Positions 14,969-23,467 are shown, counted from the first letter of the stretch. The stretch is 33,212 nucleotides of DNA from UBA2266 sp964406945 (GCA_964406945.1 CAYOTO010000038.1:1-33212), one strand, 5' to 3'. Notes: a model not told the origin generated them from the letters alone. Made by a program: numbers and translations.

Positions 14969-15964
14969 TCACCTGGGTTTTACGGCGGTTACGAGGCAGT
15001 TCATCCAAGGATCCGAGTGGAGCAGTCGCACGTTTTGGAATCCAGATTCTTCGAGGTCTTCTTTGTATTCATCCAGCGTGTAAGTCGACCCGCCTTCGGT
15101 GTTTGCGAGCATATTGACCGCGAAGAGCGCTCCGGCCGGGGGGCTGGTATGATCCGGGTCCATGACGATGTCCCGAATGGTCATGGTTCCGCCGGGAGTC
15201 AGGGCCGAGTGGATTTTTTTGTAGATGAGGCGGCATTTTTCGCGGCTGTGCTGGTGGGTGATTGCGCTTAGCCATACGAAATCGGCACCGCCGGGCAGAT
15301 CGTCCTGGAGATAGTCGCCGGGGGCGAAATCTATCCTGTCGGCGAATTCGGTTTCGGCTATGCGAGCGCGGGCCATCGGGACCACCTCTGGCAGGTCGAA
15401 GATTGTGGCTTTTGCCTCGGGAAAGGCCCTCAGCAGCGCAAGGGTCCAGGTTCCCGATGCACCTCCTACGTCCAGCAGATGCGCGAATTGGACGCCCTTG
15501 AGTCTGGCGACGACTTCGTCGGCGACGGGGACTGAAAAATCGTTCATGGCCTGAATAAAGGCCTCCAGGTCGGCTTGTTCACCTCTGATGCTGGGTGTTC
15601 TGTATGCGGGCAGCCCGGTCTTGGTGACTCTGGAAAGCTGTACCCATCGTCTCATGCAGTTGGCCAGGTGCCTCACGGAGGCAAGCAGATTCTTCGGCGA
15701 CTGCTCGGTGAGCAGTTCGTCGACGCCCGGGGCCAGGGTGTATTTGTCATCGGATTTTTCGAGCAGTTCGAGGCAAACCAGGGCGTCGGCGAGTATGGTA
15801 ATGCCTCGCAGGTCGGCTTGTACGACGTCGGCGATCTCTCGGGCGGTCATGGGTTGGGTGATCTTCGAGAAGATGTCGAGTTCGGCCGCCGTGGTCAAAA
15901 TGGCCGCGGGTCGAAAACTCCAGCCCGTCTGCCTTATGCCCTCGGGTGTCCATTGTCTGGCCAT
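14969..15964 (-). CDS. SAM-dependent O-methyltransferase (dimerising, ASMT-like)
   Basis: 331 residues. Residues 13-85 form a winged-helix dimerisation domain (RPAAILTTAAELDIFSKI, MTAREIADVV), and 160-325 form a class I methyltransferase with LLDVGGASGTW (163-173) binding SAM, acidic TIFDLPEV (187-194) and GDYLQDDLPGGADFVWLSAITHQHS (216-240). The His at 237 or 239 occupies the place of the catalytic base in plant-type O-methyltransferases and hydroxyneurosporene methylase. The likely reaction is methylation of a hydroxyl on a small aromatic or isoprenoid molecule in the cytoplasm; the substrate is unknown. A good Shine-Dalgarno sequence (AAGGAG) precedes the ATG at 15964. It is convergent with the DUF4380 gene, 62 bases apart. 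Confidence 0.88.
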   Translation of the reverse strand: MARQWTPEGIRQTGWSFRPAAILTTAAELDIFSKITQPMTAREIADVVQADLRGITILADALVCLELLEKSDDKYTLAPGVDELLTEQSPKNLLASVRHLANCMRRWVQLSRVTKTGLPAYRTPSIRGEQADLEAFIQAMNDFSVPVADEVVARLKGVQFAHLLDVGGASGTWTLALLRAFPEAKATIFDLPEVVPMARARIAETEFADRIDFAPGDYLQDDLPGGADFVWLSAITHQHSREKCRLIYKKIHSALTPGGTMTIRDIVMDPDHTSPPAGALFAVNMLANTEGGSTYTLDEYKEDLEESGFQNVRLLHSDPWMNCLVTAVKPR

Positions 15965-16047
15965 AGTTTATCTCCTTGCTGATGTTTCGGATTTGCCCGA
16001 GCCGGGCTTTAAGAAGTATAACTGCGGATTCGAAGCCGGGCAAGGAA

Positions 16048-16079
16048 AGAAAAACCCCCGGCTGCTCGGAAGTCGGGGG
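16048..16079 (-). terminator. Intrinsic terminator of the small Cys protein gene
   Basis: On the minus strand the stem CCCCCG (16079-16074) pairs with CGGGGG (16060-16055) and is followed by TTTTTCTTT. It lies 40 bases beyond the stop of the gene ending at 16119. Confidence 0.85.
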
Positions 16080-16118
16080 CTTTCGGAGGACTGACCATAG
16101 TTCGAACAATGACAGGAG

Positions 16119-16307
16119 CTATTTGGGGCAACTGGTTTTCTCTTCGTCGCATCCGGTTGCAAACGGACATTCTGTTTTCTTCTCACAATCGCTTTGGGTG
16201 TATTTGCCGCCGGCGGCCCGGGCATTTTGCATCATGGAACCTGCAACGAGCAGCCCGCCTCCGAGCGCGGCAACCGCCGCGGCTATCATTACCAGTCTTT
16301 TGTTCAT
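16119..16307 (-). CDS. Small exported cysteine-containing protein
   Basis: 62 residues. The start at 16307 is set by a strong AAGGAGA; ten in-frame codons upstream are unlikely to be used. Residues 1-32 form a Sec-type signal (NKRLVMIAAAVAALGGGLLVAG) ending near NARA-AGG, leaving a mature peptide of about 30 residues with four cysteines (SDCEKKTECPFATGCDEEKTSCPK). The regular C-x5-C-x6-C-x6-C spacing suggests disulfides or metal binding. It is monocistronic and followed by a clear terminator. I recognise no family. The clean gene signals make it very likely real despite its size. Confidence 0.8.
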   Translation of the reverse strand: MNKRLVMIAAAVAALGGGLLVAGSMMQNARAAGGKYTQSDCEKKTECPFATGCDEEKTSCPK

Positions 16308-16642
16308 TTTCGTTCTCCTTTCAAACAAGCCTTTCATCTAATAAGGACGAAACTAATCCTACTTATATCATAACAAATATCACGTGTGCGGATAAAGAAA
16401 AATCTGCGAATTCTTCTCAATTTAAGGCTTTGCGGCGCCAGCAGTTGTTGTGGTGCGGGGGCGGGGATGAATACAAAATTTGCATGATTGTGCTTGACCG
16501 GCGACGGCGGCCAAGATAAGGTAATCAGCAGGGTTCTCAGGCGGGCAAGGCGTCGGACGTGCGGATCAGGTTCATTCGGCGTATGCCGGGAATCATTGTT
16601 TTTATCGACCCCAGAGGGTTTTAGAGCGAAAGGAGACCAATT
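16308..16642. other. Divergent intergenic region
   Basis: No gene is seen. The left part is AT-rich (16360-16420) and probably holds the promoter of the small exported protein on the minus strand, though I cannot place boxes with confidence. The right part holds a possible promoter at 16494 and the Shine-Dalgarno AAAGGAGA before the ATG at 16643. Confidence 0.5.
16494..16522 (+). promoter_or_regulatory. Possible promoter for the TPR lipoprotein gene
   Basis: TTGACC (16494-16499), a 17-bp spacer, then TAAGGT (16517-16522), which keeps the three most conserved -10 positions. The leader would be about 115 nt. Confidence 0.35.
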
Positions 16643-17437
16643 ATGGCAAGGACGATTCTGGCGTCGTTACTGGCGGTTGTTCTGGTGGTTATGGTGGGGT
16701 GCAAGCCCGACAGCGGCAAAGGTATGATAGTCTCTCGGGCCCAGAAGCAGGGCTTAACAGGGGGTATGGTTCCGGTTAGCAAGGCGGGTGAAATGGACCT
16801 CATCGAAGAGATTGCTTCGAACCGGCAGGCTTATCGCCACGGTCTGGAGCTGCTGATAGACTTCTACGAGCGCGCCGGCAACAACATGAAGAAGAACTGG
16901 GCCATGAAGGAGCTGGCCGAGCTGGATGCGATACCGCAGTATCGTTATGTCATAGATGCGGAGATTACAGGCCCTAACCTCCGCGCTACCGAGAGCATCT
17001 CGGCGGCCGACATGCTGTACAGTGAAGGGATGAAGTACAAAAAGCAGGGCAACAAGCTGCTGATTCTTCGCGACAAAGATATGCTGCGGCTGGCCATGGA
17101 CAAATTCAACGAGTTGATCCGCAAGTATCCGACGAGTGACAAAATCGACGACGCGGCTTATCATGCGGCCACAATCTACGAGTACTTCAAGGACTATTCG
17201 ATTGCAGTGACATATTACGAGCGGTCCTTCCAGTGGAATTCGGCCACATCTTATCCCGGCAGGTACAAGGCGGCGTATATCTACGACGATTATTTCCATA
17301 ACCGTCAGAAGGCGCTGGAGCTTTATAAAGAGGCGGTCAAGAATACGGCGTCCGGCGAACATGAGGACTGGCGCGAATATGCTCTTATGCGAATCGAAAA
17401 GCTCGGCGGCGGCGACACGGAAGGCAGACTCGACTGA
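16643..17437 (+). CDS. TPR-type lipoprotein
   Basis: 264 residues. The N-terminus is a lipoprotein signal with Cys20 in VMVGCKPDSG. Residues about 50-80 and 120-245 are helical and fit tetratricopeptide repeats, especially AMDKFNELIRKYPTSDKIDDAAYHAATIYE-type phrases (149-178) resembling BamD/YbgF-style repeats, followed by SIAVTYYERSFQWN and KALELYKEAVKN. I infer a periplasmic, membrane-tethered protein used in protein-protein contacts, possibly in envelope assembly; a specific BamD role is not supported by context. A strong Shine-Dalgarno sequence precedes the ATG. The gene is monocistronic and ends at a textbook terminator. Confidence 0.85.
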   Translation: MARTILASLLAVVLVVMVGCKPDSGKGMIVSRAQKQGLTGGMVPVSKAGEMDLIEEIASNRQAYRHGLELLIDFYERAGNNMKKNWAMKELAELDAIPQYRYVIDAEITGPNLRATESISAADMLYSEGMKYKKQGNKLLILRDKDMLRLAMDKFNELIRKYPTSDKIDDAAYHAATIYEYFKDYSIAVTYYERSFQWNSATSYPGRYKAAYIYDDYFHNRQKALELYKEAVKNTASGEHEDWREYALMRIEKLGGGDTEGRLD

Positions 17438-17472
17438 TCGCTTGACGCTTTTTACAGCAGTTTGTATCAAGA

Positions 17473-17504
17473 ACGGGCCTGGGATTACCGCAGGCCCGTT
17501 TTTT
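17473..17504 (+). terminator. Intrinsic terminator after the TPR lipoprotein gene
   Basis: A perfect 9-bp stem, ACGGGCCTG (17473-17481) with CAGGCCCGT (17491-17499), surrounds a 9-nt loop and runs into six T. It separates the lipoprotein gene from tilS. Confidence 0.93.
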
Positions 17505-17546
17505 AATGCAACCGGAGAACCGGCGACAGTCAGGTTGAGAGTTGGC

Positions 17547-18962
17547 ATGGCGGATTTTTTAGAGACAGTCAGGGCTTTCATCGCGGCAGAGAGGCTGTTC
17601 GATTCTGACGGCGGGGTTGTTATCGCAGCCAGCGGAGGGGCCGATTCGACTGCTTTGATGCACGTTCTGAGCCGATTGAGAGAGCAGGGTGAGGTCGAAG
17701 GGCCGATGGTGTGCGCGCACGTGAACCATCTGCTGCGCGGCGGTTCGGCGAATGCGGATGAGCGATTCGTTATAGATTTGGCGAGGGAGCTTGGATTAGA
17801 GGCGCACGTGCGAAAGGTGGACGTGCGGGGTTATGCAAGCAGACAGAAGATATCGATTGAGACGGCGGGCAGGGAGGTCCGGATCGCGCAACTTAAGGAG
17901 ATTGCAGAAAGCCGCGGCTGCAGGTGCATAGCCACAGGTCACCATAAGGACGATAATGCCGAGACGGTCATTCAGAGACTGAGCCGTGGGACGGGCTATC
18001 GAGGGCTGGCGGGCATTCGACCGCGGCAGGCAATCGAGGGACTCGAATATGGGCGGCCTCTGCTCTGCGTCGACCGGAGGCAGATAACGGAATATCTGCG
18101 GAGCATCGGAGCCGACTGGTGCGAGGATTCGACAAATGCTTCGTGTGTTTACAGGCGAAATTTTATAAGGCACAGACTGCTGCCGGGCGTTGAGAAGGAT
18201 TGCAGCGAGCCGCTTTCGCAGTTGCTGTGGCGACTTTCGAGAAAGGCCGGACGGCTCCAGCAACGGATTGACGAAAGGGTGGCGGGGGTCTGGGATGATA
18301 TTGTGCAGGAGGAGGCGAGGCGGTTGGAACTTGACGCCGGGCGTCTGATGGAGCAATCGGCGGCGGTTCGTTTTGCGATCCTGCGCAAGGCGGTCGTAAG
18401 GTCCGGTTGCGGGCTGCGCGATTATACTCGGCGCCATTACGCGGCGATCGTGAAGCTGGCGGAGTCGGCTGGAGATTCGTTTTCCGTGACATTGCCCGGC
18501 GATTTAAGCGTGCGCAGAAGAAAAGGACGTCTGGTTTTTTGCAGGCCACAGGACGATGCGGGCGGTGCGACGATCGTCGAGAGAACTATAGGGATCGGCG
18601 AAGAAGTTCGGGCAGGAAGTTATCGAGTAAAGACGAGATTGCTGGCGGAAGGGCAGTGGGACCTGGGGGAGTTTATTGCGAGAAAGGACGACCGCGTCGA
18701 ATGGATGGATGCCGGGCGGATAGCCGGGAGTCTTTCGGTGCGCAGCCGCAAGGCCGGTGACAGATTCGTTCCGCTGGGGCGAACCGGTGAGAAGAAGGTG
18801 GGCAAGTTCCTGAGTGCGGCCAGGCTGAGCCGGAAGGTGCGGTCGGAGGTTCTGATTGTTCGAGATGAGCGGAGGATTGTGTGGGTTTATCCCGTGCGGG
18901 CGTCCGAGGCGGTGAGGATTACGGAATCGACGCGAACCGTGTTGGAGATCGACATACGCTGA
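17547..18962 (+). CDS. tilS: tRNA(Ile)-lysidine synthase
   Basis: 471 residues. TilS modifies C34 of tRNA-Ile(CAU) to lysidine with ATP and lysine, so that the tRNA reads AUA. The PP-loop SGGADSTAL (29-37) binds ATP. Further family signatures are HVNHLLRGGSANADE, ATGHHKDDNAETVIQRLSRGTGYRGLAGI, and RPLL followed by WCEDSTNASCVYRRNFIRHRLLP. The C-terminal domain is complete (SVRSRKAGDRFVPLGRTGEKKVGKFL). The length is usual for the family. The ATG at 17547 is chosen because it places the PP-loop at the normal position; the open frame upstream runs through the terminator and cannot be coding. Shine-Dalgarno support is weak. A PAP2 fragment follows in the same frame directly after the stop. Confidence 0.95.
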   Translation: MADFLETVRAFIAAERLFDSDGGVVIAASGGADSTALMHVLSRLREQGEVEGPMVCAHVNHLLRGGSANADERFVIDLARELGLEAHVRKVDVRGYASRQKISIETAGREVRIAQLKEIAESRGCRCIATGHHKDDNAETVIQRLSRGTGYRGLAGIRPRQAIEGLEYGRPLLCVDRRQITEYLRSIGADWCEDSTNASCVYRRNFIRHRLLPGVEKDCSEPLSQLLWRLSRKAGRLQQRIDERVAGVWDDIVQEEARRLELDAGRLMEQSAAVRFAILRKAVVRSGCGLRDYTRRHYAAIVKLAESAGDSFSVTLPGDLSVRRRKGRLVFCRPQDDAGGATIVERTIGIGEEVRAGSYRVKTRLLAEGQWDLGEFIARKDDRVEWMDAGRIAGSLSVRSRKAGDRFVPLGRTGEKKVGKFLSAARLSRKVRSEVLIVRDERRIVWVYPVRASEAVRITESTRTVLEIDIR

Positions 18963-19187
18963 TGGGCCGGGGCGACGGTGAAGAACAAGTGGGCGAGGTG
19001 GGGGTTCAATCTGTTTGCGGCGCTTTGGGGGTGCGTGATTTTTTTCAGCCGGATATATGTGAGGGTTCACTGGTTCACTGACGTACTGGGCGGCATGGCT
19101 CCGGGTCTGGCGCTGGCGTGTCTGCTGCTGATGGCGACGAATGCATCCGGCCGTGCAAATCACGCGTTGCACGGAGCACCGGAATAA
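18963..19187 (+). pseudogene. C-terminal remnant of a PAP2-family phosphatase
   Basis: The open frame directly after the tilS stop encodes about 74 residues, including SRIYVRVHWFTDVLGG, which is motif 3 (SRxxxxxHxxxD) of PAP2/lipid phosphatases, followed by a last transmembrane segment (GLALACLLLM). Motifs 1 (KxxxxxxRP) and 2 (PSGH), and the first membrane segments, are absent because tilS occupies that position. A GTG at 18978 could start a 69-residue product, but half the active site would be missing. I read it as a leftover of a deleted gene. The frame matches that of tilS, which may be coincidence. Confidence 0.75.
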
Positions 19188-19279
19188 GGTATAAACAGGC
19201 AGTATATCGGTCTTCTGCAAACAGCATTGCGGAATGGCAGCAGGTTTCTATCTCATTAAACGAAGAGGGGCTGGTTGGT

Positions 19280-20689
19280 ATGAGTGGATGCGTTTTGAAT
19301 CGTCGCGGGTTTTTGAAGGCTGCGGGTTGCGGGGCTGCTTCGCTGGCTCTGGGCAGAATGGCGGGCGGGGCTGAAAAAGCGAAAGCCAGGCCCAATTTTA
19401 TAGTCATTTTCGCAGATGATCAGGGGTATCAGGACGTCGGGGTTTTCGGTTCGCCGCTTATAAGCACGCCTAATCTGGACAGGATGGCGGCGGAAGGGCG
19501 TAAGTTCACCGATTTTTATTCGGCGGCTTCGGTGTGTTCGCCTTCGCGGGCGGCTCTTTTGACCGGCTGCTATCCTCCGAGGGTGAGCATTCCGGGTGTG
19601 CTGTTTCCGCGGCACCAGATGGGGTTAAATCCCGAGGAGGTCACTATCGCGGATATGCTTAAGGATCGGGGCTATGCAACCGCCTGCATCGGCAAGTGGC
19701 ACCTCGGTCATCTGCCGCAGTTTCTTCCCAGGCAGAACGGTTTCGACTATTATTACGGGATTCCCTACAGCAACGATATGACGATAGATCGGGACATGGA
19801 GCTGGCCGAGGATGTGGTGCTTCGCGAAGGAATGACGGCCGAGAAGATAAAGGAGGAAAAGCCCAAACGAAGCTGGGTGCCGCTGGTGGAAAACGAAAAA
19901 GTGGTCGAGTACCCGGTCGATCAGACGCAGTTGACGCAGCGATATACCGCCAAGGCGCTGGAGTTCATCAAGGGCAATAAAGACAGGCCGTTTTTCCTGT
20001 ATCTGCCGCATACAATGCCGCACATACCGCTTTTTGCTTCCGAGAAGTTCAAGGGGACAAGCGAGCGGGGACTTTACGGCGACACCATCGAGGAGATCGA
20101 CTGGAGCGCAGGTCAGATTATAAAGACGCTCAGGGAACTCGACATCGATGAGAATACGATGATTGTTTACACCTCGGATAACGGCCCCTGGAAGCTCAGC
20201 GGCGGACGCGGCGGCTCGGCGGATCCACTGAGAGGGTATAAGTTTCAGACGCTCGAAGGCGGCATGCGCGAGCCGTGCATTATGTGGTGGCCGGGGACCA
20301 TTCCGGCCGGGACCGTTTGCAGCGAGGTTTGCGGGACGATTGACATGCTGCCTACGTTCGCGAAACTGGCGGGTGCGAAAGTCCCTGCGGATCGCGTGAT
20401 CGACGGCAGGGACATAACACCCCTGCTGACGGGCAAACGCGGGGCGAAGTCACCGCATGAAGCGTACTATTACTACAAAGGCAACACGTTGGAGGCCGTT
20501 CGCGTGGGCGACTGGAAACTGCGAAAGGCCGGCAAAGAAATCGAGCTTTACAACCTTGCAGAGGATATCGGCGAAAGCAGAAACCTGGCCGATTCGAAAC
20601 CGGAGATGGTTACGAAGTTCATGGAGATGATAAAGCAGTTCGACACAGAGTTGAAGGCCAACAGAAGACCGCCGGGAAAGTTGAACTGA
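19280..20689 (+). CDS. Tat-exported type I sulfatase (FGly-dependent)
   Basis: 469 residues. The twin-arginine signal NRRGFLKAAGCGAASLALG (7-25) is followed by the sulfatase fold: FADDQGYQDVG (44-54) supplies metal-binding Asp46/Asp47, the consensus CSPSR (86-90) gives Cys86 to be converted to formylglycine, GKWHLG (138-143) carries Lys/His active-site residues, and YTSDNGPW holds the second metal-binding Asp-Asn pair. It should remove sulfate esters from a carbohydrate or aryl substrate outside the cytoplasm; the substrate is not readable, though arylsulfatase-A-like family S1 is clear. No formylglycine-generating enzyme is in the window. GAGGGG precedes the ATG at 19280. The gene is intact but flanked by two broken genes. 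Confidence 0.93.
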   Translation: MSGCVLNRRGFLKAAGCGAASLALGRMAGGAEKAKARPNFIVIFADDQGYQDVGVFGSPLISTPNLDRMAAEGRKFTDFYSAASVCSPSRAALLTGCYPPRVSIPGVLFPRHQMGLNPEEVTIADMLKDRGYATACIGKWHLGHLPQFLPRQNGFDYYYGIPYSNDMTIDRDMELAEDVVLREGMTAEKIKEEKPKRSWVPLVENEKVVEYPVDQTQLTQRYTAKALEFIKGNKDRPFFLYLPHTMPHIPLFASEKFKGTSERGLYGDTIEEIDWSAGQIIKTLRELDIDENTMIVYTSDNGPWKLSGGRGGSADPLRGYKFQTLEGGMREPCIMWWPGTIPAGTVCSEVCGTIDMLPTFAKLAGAKVPADRVIDGRDITPLLTGKRGAKSPHEAYYYYKGNTLEAVRVGDWKLRKAGKEIELYNLAEDIGESRNLADSKPEMVTKFMEMIKQFDTELKANRRPPGKLN

Positions 20690-20823
20690 CCAGACCAGCG
20701 TGGGCGTTCTCAGCAGTCCGGCTTACGGATGTCTTCGAAGATGATTGTTCTTTATGCGGTCTTGTTGATTAGCAGCCTCATCTATGTGCACCGCGAGTAG
20801 CTGCGGGCCTGTTGGAGTAACGG

Positions 20824-21039
20824 ATGATCGAGAAGATACATACCAGACGCACGTTTCTCAAGGCGGCCGGATTGGGTGTTGCCGCGATGGCAATACCCGC
20901 CCGGGCCGATGTAAGCGATAGGCCGAATATTCTATTTTGCATAGCCGACGACTGGTCGTGGCCGCACGCGAGCATCGCCGGCGATGAACTCTTTGAAGAC
21001 CTTGTTGGAAGCACCGATCAATCCTTGCTGGTGATGTAG
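20824..21039 (+). pseudogene. 5' remnant of a second Tat-exported sulfatase
   Basis: It encodes 71 residues. The first 54 are a clear sulfatase N-terminus: Tat signal TRRTFLKAAGLGVAAMAIPA (8-27), then RPNILFCIADDWSWPHASIAGD (33-54) with the metal-binding Asp pair, in the style of heparan/sulfamidase-like planctomycete members. After ELFED the frame leaves the family and stops at 21039, inside the 3' end of the MetX-MetW gene on the other strand. The CxPSR motif and everything after it are missing. A Shine-Dalgarno GGAG precedes the ATG, so the peptide could still be made, but it cannot be an active enzyme. Confidence 0.85.
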
Positions 21040-22832
21040 ATTGCCTGTTCGGCGAAGAGGTTGGGGGCGAATTTGACGGGTTTGAGGCTGTTTCTCATGA
21101 GGGGGATTCGGCGTTCGATGTTCACTTTGAGACGGCGGCAGAAGTCCTCAAAATCACTCAGGCTCAGGCAATGTATGTTGGGCGAATTGTCCCAGGTGAA
21201 GGGCAGTTGTCTGGTGACGGGCGCTTTGCCGGCAAACAGAAGCTGGGCCCGGCATCGCCAGTGGGCGAAATTCGGGAAACTGACGATTACTTTGCGTCCG
21301 ATCCGCAGCAGTTCGCGGAAGACGAGTTCGGTGTGGGTGATTGTCTGGACCGTCTGGGAGAGAATGACGTAGTCGAAGCTGTTGTCGGCGTATTTTGTCA
21401 GACCTTTCTCGACGTCGTACTGCAGCACCGGCATGCCTTTGTTGACGCATTCGGCCACAAGGTCCTGGCGCAGTTCGATACCCTCTGGGCGAATGTTCTT
21501 GTCGGCGGTGAGGTTATACAGAAGTTCCCCGTCGCCACAGCCCACGTCGAGTACGGAGCTGTCGGGCTGGATTATCGATTCGATCAGTTCGTAGTCGACA
21601 CGTGCGCGTCTGGCCTGCTCGAGATGTGTGAACAGTCGCTTGCGCAATGGTGTTCGCGTGCGGTCGTTCTTCAAAACGCCGGGTCGCCGGGTACGCTCCA
21701 GGAAGCCGGCGATAAGCTCGCCGAGAGCTTCGGTTTCCAGCAGGAAGGCATCGTGGCCGTAGTCGGACTGAATGTTGCAGTAGCTGACGTCCGTGCGATT
21801 GGCCACCAGTGCATCCACGATTTCGGCCGACTGGGCGGGCGTGAACAGCCAGTCGCTGGCAAAGCTGACCACCAGGAACCGGCACTTGACATTCCGGAAG
21901 GCCTTCTCGAGTGAGCCGAAGTCTTTTTCCAGATCGAAATAGTCGGCGGCTTTTGTGATATAGAGATAGCTGCTTGCATCGAAGCGCTCCACGAATGTCT
22001 GGCCTTGATGGTCCAGATAAGTTTCGACCGCGAATTCGGAGTTGAAATCGTAGTTGTACTGCCGGGCCGAGCGCAGCTGGCGGCCGAACTTGGCCCTCAT
22101 GCCCTTTTCCGACAGATACGTGATGTGGCCGATCATGCGGGCGATCGAAAGGCCGATCTGCGGGGGCTTTTCCGGTGTGTACCGGCCGTTATTGAAGTTG
22201 CTGTCGCCTATGATTGCATTTCTGCCGACCGCGTCGAAGGCGATTGATTGGGCGCTCAGATGCGTCGTAGTCGCCACAGGCAATGCCGCCCGGATGAAAT
22301 CCGGGTAAGCCACCGCCCACTGCAGCACCTGCATTCCTCCGACCGATCCCCCGACAACAGCCAGGAGCTGCTTTATGCCCAGCTTATCCATCAGCAGTTT
22401 CTGGACTTCGACCATGTCGCCTATTGTGATGATCGGAAAGTCCAGCCCGTAGGGCTTTCCGGTTTGGGGATTGATTGAAGACGGACCGGTTGTTCCACTG
22501 CAGCCGCCGAGAAAATTCGAGCAGATAACGAAATATTTGTCGGTGTCGATACCTTTGCCCGGCCCGACCATCTGGTCCCACCAGCCGGGCTTGCGGTCGT
22601 CTGGCTTGTGCCGTCCGGCCACGTGGGCATCGCCCGAAAGTGCATGGCAGATCAGGACTGCGTTGTCCCGGGTCTCGTTCAAGCGGCCGTAGGTTTCGTA
22701 CGCAACATCGATAGGCCCGAGCGTCTTGCCGCACTCCAGGCGCAGAGGTTCGTCGGCCTCGACGACGCGAATTGTCTGCGTTTCTACGATTCCAACTGAG
22801 TTTTTATCGTTTTCTGCCATGGCAAGACCCAT
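21018..22832 (-). CDS. metX: MetX-MetW fusion: homoserine O-acyltransferase with MetW domain
   Basis: 604 residues from ATG 22832; ATG 22820 is equally possible and neither has a clear Shine-Dalgarno sequence. Residues 20-385 are an alpha/beta-hydrolase acyltransferase: FLGGCSGTTGPSS, nucleophile Ser163 in VGGSVGGMQ, Asp327 in SDWLFTP and His360 in YGHDAFL form the triad. It activates homoserine as an O-acyl ester for methionine synthesis; acetyl versus succinyl cannot be told with certainty, though it carries the MetX-type name. Residues about 410-604 are MetW, a methyltransferase-like protein with VLDVGCGDGELL (427-438) and FPNFAHW. metX and metW are usually adjacent separate genes, and MetW is needed with MetX in some bacteria; here they are joined through a basic linker (about 380-410). 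The 3' end overlaps the truncated sulfatase by 22 bases. Confidence 0.92.
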   Translation of the reverse strand: MGLAMAENDKNSVGIVETQTIRVVEADEPLRLECGKTLGPIDVAYETYGRLNETRDNAVLICHALSGDAHVAGRHKPDDRKPGWWDQMVGPGKGIDTDKYFVICSNFLGGCSGTTGPSSINPQTGKPYGLDFPIITIGDMVEVQKLLMDKLGIKQLLAVVGGSVGGMQVLQWAVAYPDFIRAALPVATTTHLSAQSIAFDAVGRNAIIGDSNFNNGRYTPEKPPQIGLSIARMIGHITYLSEKGMRAKFGRQLRSARQYNYDFNSEFAVETYLDHQGQTFVERFDASSYLYITKAADYFDLEKDFGSLEKAFRNVKCRFLVVSFASDWLFTPAQSAEIVDALVANRTDVSYCNIQSDYGHDAFLLETEALGELIAGFLERTRRPGVLKNDRTRTPLRKRLFTHLEQARRARVDYELIESIIQPDSSVLDVGCGDGELLYNLTADKNIRPEGIELRQDLVAECVNKGMPVLQYDVEKGLTKYADNSFDYVILSQTVQTITHTELVFRELLRIGRKVIVSFPNFAHWRCRAQLLFAGKAPVTRQLPFTWDNSPNIHCLSLSDFEDFCRRLKVNIERRIPLMRNSLKPVKFAPNLFAEQAIYITSKD

Positions 22833-22960
22833 AAGTATACGAAAAAAGTAGGTTATGTAAACCCCTTTAGTGCTGCGTGGGCGGCGAAGTTCGTGCAACA
22901 AGCGGTTTTTGAATTGCAAAACCGCTTTACCAGCGGTCGCGGCCGTGCTAAAAGGTGCTC

Positions 22961-23467
22961 ATGATTACCGCAGATCAGATTATCGAGCATTTTGGTATGA
23001 GGCCGCTGCCCGAGGAGGGCGGTTATTATGTCCAGACCTACAGATGCAGCGAAACTCTTGATGCCGAATCGCTGCCTGAGCGGTATACCGGCGGGCGCAG
23101 GCTGGCAACAGCTATTCTCTATCTGCTGACGCCCGATACGTTCAGCGCGATGCACCGGGTCAGGAGCGACGAGATCTGGAGTTTTCATTTGGGAGATCCG
23201 GTGCAGATGTTGCAGCTTAAGCCGGACGGCCGCGGCGATACGGTTATTCTGGGTTCGGACGTTCTGAAAGGTCAAACGGTTCAGACGGTGGTCCGGGCGG
23301 GAACATGGCAGGGGGCAAGGCTGGTCGAAGGAGGCAGTTTGGCTCTGATGGGAACGGTCGTAGCACCGGGATTCGAATTCGAGGATTTCGAATTGGCCTT
23401 ACCCGGGCGGCTGATGGAAAGTTATCCTGAAAACATCGATTTGATTCGAGCGTTAACGCGAGAGTAG
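22961..23467 (+). CDS. DUF985 cupin-fold protein
   Basis: 168 residues. It has the full DUF985 pattern: FGMRPLPEEGGYYVQTYRC near the start, RRLATAILYLLTPDTFSAMHRVRSDEIWSFHLGDPVQMLQL in the middle, and GARLVEGGSLALMGTVVAPGFEFEDFEL near the end. The fold is a single-domain beta-barrel cupin with His, Glu and His available as metal or ligand contacts. Members are often annotated cupin domain-containing, without a firm role. The ATG at 22961 follows AAAGG at 22951-22955; a GTG at 22955 overlaps that site. It is transcribed away from MetX-MetW. Confidence 0.92.
   Translation: MITADQIIEHFGMRPLPEEGGYYVQTYRCSETLDAESLPERYTGGRRLATAILYLLTPDTFSAMHRVRSDEIWSFHLGDPVQMLQLKPDGRGDTVILGSDVLKGQTVQTVVRAGTWQGARLVEGGSLALMGTVVAPGFEFEDFELALPGRLMESYPENIDLIRALTRE

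Noticed and set aside
20729..20800. A 23-codon hydrophobic frame (MSSKMIVLYAVLLISSLIYVHRE) between the two sulfatase genes
   Set aside because: Only one short hydrophobic stretch with no Shine-Dalgarno sequence. It could be a tiny membrane peptide or gene debris, but support is insufficient.
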